From RGIG4079 sp045646905 (GTDB lineage: Bacteria; Bacteroidota; Bacteroidia; Bacteroidales; Muribaculaceae): a stretch of DNA of 16,978 bases. This document shows positions 15,859 through 16,978 of this stretch, in pieces. Positions within the stretch are counted from its first letter, which is position 1; every line of letters begins with the position of its first letter. The position numbers and the translations under genes are program-made. The notes beneath the pieces were generated by a model, which saw nothing but the letters and a program-made list of their open reading frames with translations, made no database searches and was not told the DNA's origin. The stretch covers positions 1 to 16,978 of the forward strand of contig JAZRLP010000037.1 in the NCBI GenBank assembly GCA_045646905.1, read 5' to 3'.

Positions 15859-15866
15859 CAAAATTA
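15859..15866 (-). promoter_or_regulatory. Candidate -7 box for the TPR regulator operon
   Basis: TAATTTTG on the minus strand matches TAnnTTTG. No clear TTG lies 19-21 nt upstream; an inverted repeat (15883-15900) occupies that space, which would suit an activated or repressed promoter. Transcription would begin near 15852, giving a leader of about 88 nt. Confidence 0.4.
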
Positions 15867-15882
15867 CGCAAAATCCACACCT

Positions 15883-15900
15883 ACACCTAAAAGGAGGTGT
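15883..15900. repeat. 6-bp inverted repeat over the -33 position
   Basis: ACACCT (15883-15888) and AGGTGT (15895-15900) flank AAAAGG. The element covers roughly -31 to -48 of the candidate promoter of the regulator operon, an expected place for an operator. Confidence 0.35.
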
Positions 15901-15919
15901 TTACATTTTGGTTTACATT
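15900..15919. repeat. Paired repeat TTTACATT-TTGG-TTTACATT upstream of the regulator promoter
   Basis: Two identical TTTACATT copies occur at 15900-15907 and 15912-15919 (12-bp period; each preceded by G). They lie about 34-53 bp upstream of the -7 box. The pair resembles the one at 15783-15801. A single inverted copy (TGTAAAC, 15810-15816) lies between. Confidence 0.45.
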
Positions 15920-16103
15920 GATATGAATTCTGATGTTTTTAGTGATTAATCGAGATGGGTTGGCAAATTTTATTGACTTGTGCCATTGATTAAATCTCTA
16001 CATATGGATATTTTGGCTTGTGGAGGAGCGTGTGTGTATAGTGTTATCTGTGTTATTTGAGGTACTATATTGTGTGCATAAGGATGCGATATTTGGGAAT
16101 GTG

Positions 16104-16778
16104 TTATTGTTTAGAGAGTACGCGCTTGTTGAAATAATTGCAAATGTAGGAATGGAAATCCTCGGGAGTTTTATCGCATATGCATGGATTGAATCGGTTT
16201 TGATTTATCTTTTTAGAGATATAAATCATACGAGAAGGAATAATGAGAAACTCGTCAGGATTTGACGGAGTGCCCCCAATGCCTATTGCGATAAATAATT
16301 CGCAGTTGTGTTCTTTTGCAAAATTGCGATATCTCAAAAATTGATTTGATAAATCAATGTTCCCGTCTTTGTCCCATGATGAACGATATTTGCATTCAAT
16401 AAAATATTCGACTTCTCCAGTTGGGATTTTGTGGCGAATGTGGAGGTCGGGGTAGAGGTTTTCGGCAGCGTAGGTATTTCCAAATATTTTGTCGCTACGC
16501 CAAGCCAATAATTTAAAACGAGACTTGTCGGCAACTAATGAAACCACAAATTCTTCAAAACGCCGTCCTTTTATTTCGTTTGCCGAGGCTAACTCCACTT
16601 CTTGTTGAGTGTCTTTGGTCAGTGCATAGGCTAATCGATAGAGTTTATTCGCGTCAAGACTGTATTCGTTGGCAAAATCTTTGAGAAGGCGTCGTTCATT
16701 TTGAGAAATAACACCATCTTTTGCTGCCATCTTTGCAATCCATTGTATAGCCTCGCTTAATGGGATTTGTTTTTCCAT
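16104..16778 (-). CDS. TerB-like domain fused to a PD-(D/E)XK nuclease
   Basis: The protein has 224 residues from the ATG at 16778. An upstream in-frame ATG at 16826 is rejected because it overlaps the -33 element, and transcription should start near 16790. Residues about 5-55 form an all-helical TerB-like domain (AIQWIAKMAAKDGVISQNER, then RLLKDFANEYSLDANKLY). Residues about 70-200 carry PD-(D/E)XK nuclease motifs: GRRFEEFV (Glu75/76), YPDLHI (Asp111), IECKYR (Glu128, Lys130) and QFLRY (Gln146...Tyr150, the QxxxY of RecB-like nucleases). A long insert before Asp111 is rich in aromatic residues. No signal peptide or membrane helix is seen, so it is cytosolic. A role in DNA restriction, repair or defence is plausible; no partner gene is next to it inside the window. 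Confidence 0.72.
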   Translation of the reverse strand: MEKQIPLSEAIQWIAKMAAKDGVISQNERRLLKDFANEYSLDANKLYRLAYALTKDTQQEVELASANEIKGRRFEEFVVSLVADKSRFKLLAWRSDKIFGNTYAAENLYPDLHIRHKIPTGEVEYFIECKYRSSWDKDGNIDLSNQFLRYRNFAKEHNCELFIAIGIGGTPSNPDEFLIIPSRMIYISKKINQNRFNPCICDKTPEDFHSYICNYFNKRVLSKQ

Positions 16779-16796
16779 GTAATTATTTGTTTTGAA

Positions 16797-16826
16797 CAAA
16801 GATAATAAAAGGATGTCTTTTGGCAA
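16797..16826 (-). promoter_or_regulatory. Promoter of the TerB-nuclease gene
   Basis: On the minus strand TTG (complement of 16824-16826), 19 nt, then TATCTTTG (complement of 16797-16804) match the Bacteroidetes consensus exactly. The -7 box ends 18 nt before the ATG at 16778, which fixes the start of the coding region. Confidence 0.78.
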
Positions 16827-16845
16827 AATGTAAAGAAAGGTCTAT

Positions 16846-16902
16846 TGGTCAAAATAGTTGGTAAAATATAATTAGAATAGCCAAATGGTCAAAATAGTTG
16901 GT
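16846..16902. repeat. Two 17-bp direct repeats 40 bp apart
   Basis: TGGTCAAAATAGTTGGT occurs exactly at 16846-16862 and 16886-16902. The copies lie 20 and 60 bp upstream of the -33 element of the nuclease promoter (measured on the minus strand). A 40-bp period is close to four helical turns, so both copies face the same side of the DNA, as expected for regulator binding. Confidence 0.6.
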
Positions 16903-16930
16903 GCTTACAAATTGAAAGTAATAAAATACA

Positions 16931-16978
16931 ATGAAAAACACACCGGGGGAACGCCAAGCGGCAAGGGGGCGAGTAGCC
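16931..16978 (+). other. GC-rich open frame running off the right edge
   Basis: An ATG at 16931 opens a frame MKNTPGERQAARGRVA that is unbroken to the window end. The stretch from 16942 on is much richer in G and C than its surroundings. No promoter consensus was found. It could be the start of a gene or a GC-rich repeat; 16 codons are not enough to decide. Confidence 0.2.

Larger units (their letters stand above)
15764..16103. other. Intergenic region upstream of the TPR regulator
   Basis: The 340-nt region lies between the regulator start at 15763 and the nuclease gene stop at 16104, both genes on the minus strand. It contains the promoter candidate (15859-15866), two paired TTTACATT repeats, and a 6-bp inverted repeat ACACCT-AAAAGG-AGGTGT (15883-15900). 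A weak hairpin (TTGGCA...TGCCA around 15960-16000) may end the nuclease transcript. An open frame on the plus strand (from 16020) overlaps the nuclease gene and is not accepted. Confidence 0.5.

Noticed and set aside
16020..16265. 81-codon open frame on the plus strand with hydrophobic stretches
   Set aside because: Two thirds of it is antisense to the nuclease gene, and the hydrophobicity is a by-product of AT-rich antisense codons. No promoter.
16779..16826. N-terminal extension MPKDILLLSLFKTNNY of the nuclease gene
   Set aside because: The upstream ATG overlaps the -33 element of a consensus promoter, so it would not be transcribed. The ATG at 16778 fits the promoter distance.

Overview
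The window looks like chromosomal DNA of a Bacteroidales bacterium (Bacteroidaceae, Prevotellaceae or Muribaculaceae type; genus not resolvable by eye). The base composition is AT-rich and ribosome binding sites are not evident. Several genes carry the Bacteroidetes promoter pattern TTG-N19-21-TAnnTTTG. The protein families (NAGPA/DUF2233 with a C-terminal 'YNLQG' sorting tail, BspA-like leucine-rich repeats, DUF3316-like, DUF3667, TPR plus LuxR-type HTH regulator) are typical of gut and oral Bacteroidales. Almost every product is predicted to be secreted, a lipoprotein or membrane-bound.

Layout from left to right. Positions 1-39 hold the last codons of a plus-strand gene, followed by a convergent intergenic region with a 30-bp perfect palindrome, a dispersed GC-rich repeat and a terminator. 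A minus-strand gene (373-2955) encodes a secreted phosphodiester-glycosidase-like protein. Its promoter is embedded in the U-tract of the terminator of the next transcription unit. That unit is a three-gene minus-strand operon (5636 to 3203): a small secreted DUF6108-like protein, a DUF3316-like outer-membrane-type protein and an S41-family lipoprotein peptidase. The peptidase is followed, in frame, by a 41-codon relic resembling an outer-membrane beta-barrel. A divergent plus-strand pair (5946-7541) encodes a DUF3667 zinc-ribbon membrane protein and a secreted cupin, and ends at a bidirectional terminator shared with a small minus-strand lipoprotein gene (7623-7988).

The largest unit is on the minus strand: a membrane-anchored TPR regulator with a LuxR-type DNA-binding domain (13859-15763), followed 39 nt later by a 1912-residue BspA-like repeat surface protein (8081-13819). 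That protein has three copies of an 'NDIG' repeat, two copies of a ~356-residue LRR module with Ca-type loops, and a 115-residue hydrophobic, Ala-rich helical insert that does not look like the rest. Paired TTTACATT repeats flank the candidate promoter of the regulator and may be operator sites. At the right end a minus-strand gene (16104-16778) encodes a TerB-like domain fused to a PD-(D/E)XK nuclease, with a good promoter that decides its start. Upstream of it are two 17-bp direct repeats 40 bp apart and a GC-rich open frame running off the window.

Best candidates for something undescribed: the regulator plus giant repeat protein with the helical insert, the TerB-nuclease fusion, and the beta-barrel relic behind the S41 peptidase. 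No rRNA, tRNA, CRISPR array, transposase or origin was recognised.
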